Assembly: GCA_019236035.1 (NCBI GenBank)
Contig: JAFAJU010000474.1
Coordinates: 1-6,592 of the forward strand
Length of the DNA stretch: 6,592 bases
DNA from: Verrucomicrobiota bacterium
Lineage (GTDB): Bacteria > Verrucomicrobiota > Verrucomicrobiia > Chthoniobacterales > JAFAMB01
Reading direction: 5' to 3'
The notes beneath the pieces are model-generated. The model was given only the letters and a program-made list of their open reading frames with translations, was not told where the DNA came from and did not search any database. The position numbers and the translations under genes were made by a program. This document shows, in pieces, positions 5,519 through 6,592 of this stretch. Numbering within the stretch: the stretch's first letter is position 1; each line of letters starts with the position of its first letter.

Positions 5519-6286
5519 ATGAAACTAAGCGGCAAAAAAGCCTTAGTCACTGGTAGTAACCAGGGAATTGGCCAGGCGATCGCATTGCGGCTGGCAGAAG
5601 AAGGGGCTGACGTAGTTATTGATTACGTCACCCATCCGGAGACCGCGGCAGAAACTGTCCAAGGCGTGCTGAAGCTTGGTCGCCGAGCCGTCGCAATAAA
5701 AGGTGACCTCAGTAAAGTGGCTGACACCCAGCGCATGGTCCACGAATCCGTTCAGGCGCTCGGCGGGCTGGACATTTTAGTGAACAATGCCGGGGTCGAG
5801 AAGAGAGCTCCCTGTTGGGAGGTCACTGAGGCGGACTTTGACCTTGTGCTTGACATCAACCTGAAGGGCGCATTCTTTGCGACCCAGGCATTTGTCCAGC
5901 ATCGCATGGAAGTCAAACAGCCAGGGAAAGTCATTAATTTGAGTTCGGTACACGAGGATCTCCCATTCCCGCACTTCACCTCCTATTGCGCAAGCAAGGG
6001 TGGCATGAAAATGATGATGCGAAATCTCGCAATTGAGTTGGCCCCGTTCGGCATCACCGTCAACAATATCGCGCCGGGTGCGATCGAAACCCCGATCAAC
6101 ACTCAACTCTTAAATGATCCTGCGAAGCTGAAGGCGCTCCTGGAGAACATTCCTCTGGCCAGACTTGGCCAAACTGCCGACGTCGCGGGGGTCGCCGCGT
6201 TTCTGGCCTCTGCAGACGCAGATTATATTACCGGTGCGACGATCGTCGTCGACGGCGGACTGACCTGGAACTACAGCGAGCAATAG
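5519..6286 (+). CDS. SDR-family oxidoreductase, glucose 1-dehydrogenase-like
   Basis: This 255-residue classical short-chain dehydrogenase probably oxidises D-glucose to gluconolactone with NAD(P) in the cytoplasm. The Rossmann motif is TGSNQGIG (11-18), followed by NNAG (89-92). Catalytic residues are Asn114, Ser143, Tyr156 and Lys160 (YCASK). INLSSVHE (139-146) and GAIETPIN (187-194) closely resemble the Bacillus glucose dehydrogenases, which carry INMSSVHE and GAINTPIN. The C-terminal GATIVVDGGLTW is typical of the fold. Asp35 at the end of the second beta strand hints at NAD preference over NADP. ATG 5519 is chosen because the SDR fold begins MKLSGKKALVTG there; the frame continues upstream to an ATG at 5429 with unrelated residues. 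No Shine-Dalgarno is seen. The gnd gene follows after 7 bp, supporting a sugar-oxidation role. Another SDR substrate, or 3-oxoacyl-ACP reductase activity, cannot be excluded. Confidence 0.88.
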   Translation: MKLSGKKALVTGSNQGIGQAIALRLAEEGADVVIDYVTHPETAAETVQGVLKLGRRAVAIKGDLSKVADTQRMVHESVQALGGLDILVNNAGVEKRAPCWEVTEADFDLVLDINLKGAFFATQAFVQHRMEVKQPGKVINLSSVHEDLPFPHFTSYCASKGGMKMMMRNLAIELAPFGITVNNIAPGAIETPINTQLLNDPAKLKALLENIPLARLGQTADVAGVAAFLASADADYITGATIVVDGGLTWNYSEQ

Positions 6287-6293
6287 TAAACGT

Positions 6294-6592
6294 ATGCAAA
6301 TCGGCATAGTCGGTCTCGGGCGAATGGGTGCAAATATGGCGCGCCGCCTAATGCGCGGTAAGCATGACGTAGCGGTCTTCGATCTGAAGAGAGACTCGGT
6401 CACGGCGCTGGAAAAAGAGGGTGCGGTCGGAGCCACGGACTTTGCAGATCTCGCGAAGAAGCTGGCGAAACCGCGCGCAGTTTGGCTTATGGTGCCTGCC
6501 GGCGCGCCTACTGAGGAGACCATCGAGCATCTCCGGCCCTTTCTGGAAAGTGGAGACACGATCATTGACGGAGGGAATTCCTTTTACAAGGA
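6294..6592 (+). CDS. gnd: 6-phosphogluconate dehydrogenase (decarboxylating), short form, 3' end outside the window
   Basis: Only the first 99 codons are present. The protein starts MQIGIVGLGRMGANMARRLM, with the NAD(P)-binding GxGxxG motif (Gly7, Gly9, Gly12). VWLMVPAG follows near 67-74, and the substrate-binding IDGGNS lies near 91-96. This pattern fits the shorter, about 300-residue Gnd/YqeC-type enzymes that oxidatively decarboxylate 6-phosphogluconate to ribulose 5-phosphate and CO2 in the pentose phosphate pathway. Asp30 after the second beta strand (VAVFDLKR) fits NAD use, as reported for several short-form enzymes. Start ATG 6294 is 7 bp after the SDR stop with no Shine-Dalgarno, so the two genes are probably co-transcribed. 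A related beta-hydroxyacid dehydrogenase is a weaker alternative; IDGGNS favours Gnd. Confidence 0.9.
   Translation, partial: MQIGIVGLGRMGANMARRLMRGKHDVAVFDLKRDSVTALEKEGAVGATDFADLAKKLAKPRAVWLMVPAGAPTEETIEHLRPFLESGDTIIDGGNSFYK

Noticed and set aside
6110..6565. 151-codon - strand frame spanning the SDR-gnd junction
   Set aside because: It is antisense to the clear SDR C-terminus and Gnd N-terminus.

Overview
This 6.6-kb window is moderately GC-rich bacterial chromosomal DNA carrying seven protein genes, two of them cut by the window edges. No RNA gene, CRISPR array, transposase or phage gene was seen. The signal peptidase style, the isoprenoid synthase, the fused SpmA-SpmB protein, the scarcity of Shine-Dalgarno sequences and the GC-rich intergenic repeats together suggest an uncultivated soil or sediment bacterium. 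Verrucomicrobiota is my best guess; this is inference and no marker gene proves it.

Layout, left to right. (1) A type I signal peptidase on the + strand, probably missing its first residues at the left edge. (2) A 159-bp gap with a five-copy heptamer repeat, a T-run and a TATAAT box. (3) A 403-residue polytopic membrane protein that I do not recognise. (4) A 171-bp gap holding a GC-rich dyad with a perfect 12-bp tandem duplication. (5) An ABC-type ATPase homologue whose P-loop, Q-loop, signature, Walker B and H-loop residues are all degenerate. It overlaps by 4 bp (ATGA) with (6) a squalene/phytoene synthase family enzyme, most like HpnD. (7) A perfect 23-bp-arm palindrome whose outer ends are the TAG stop codons of the two convergent genes. 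(8) On the - strand, a fused SpmA-SpmB nucleoside-recognition-domain membrane protein. (9) A divergent intergenic region with a 16-bp dyad. (10) On the + strand, a glucose 1-dehydrogenase-like SDR followed after 7 bp by the N-terminus of a short-form 6-phosphogluconate dehydrogenase, which runs off the right edge.

How the genes fit together. The SDR and Gnd pair suggests a direct-oxidation route into the pentose phosphate pathway: glucose to gluconate, then 6-phosphogluconate to ribulose 5-phosphate, with a gluconokinase expected elsewhere. The degenerate ABC protein and the prenyl synthase form one translationally coupled unit. The unrecognised membrane protein just upstream on the same strand may belong with them. 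This three-gene block (1087-4004) is the part most likely to hold something undescribed: an apparently non-hydrolysing ABC subunit tied to triterpenoid synthesis. The remaining genes look like ordinary housekeeping or envelope functions.
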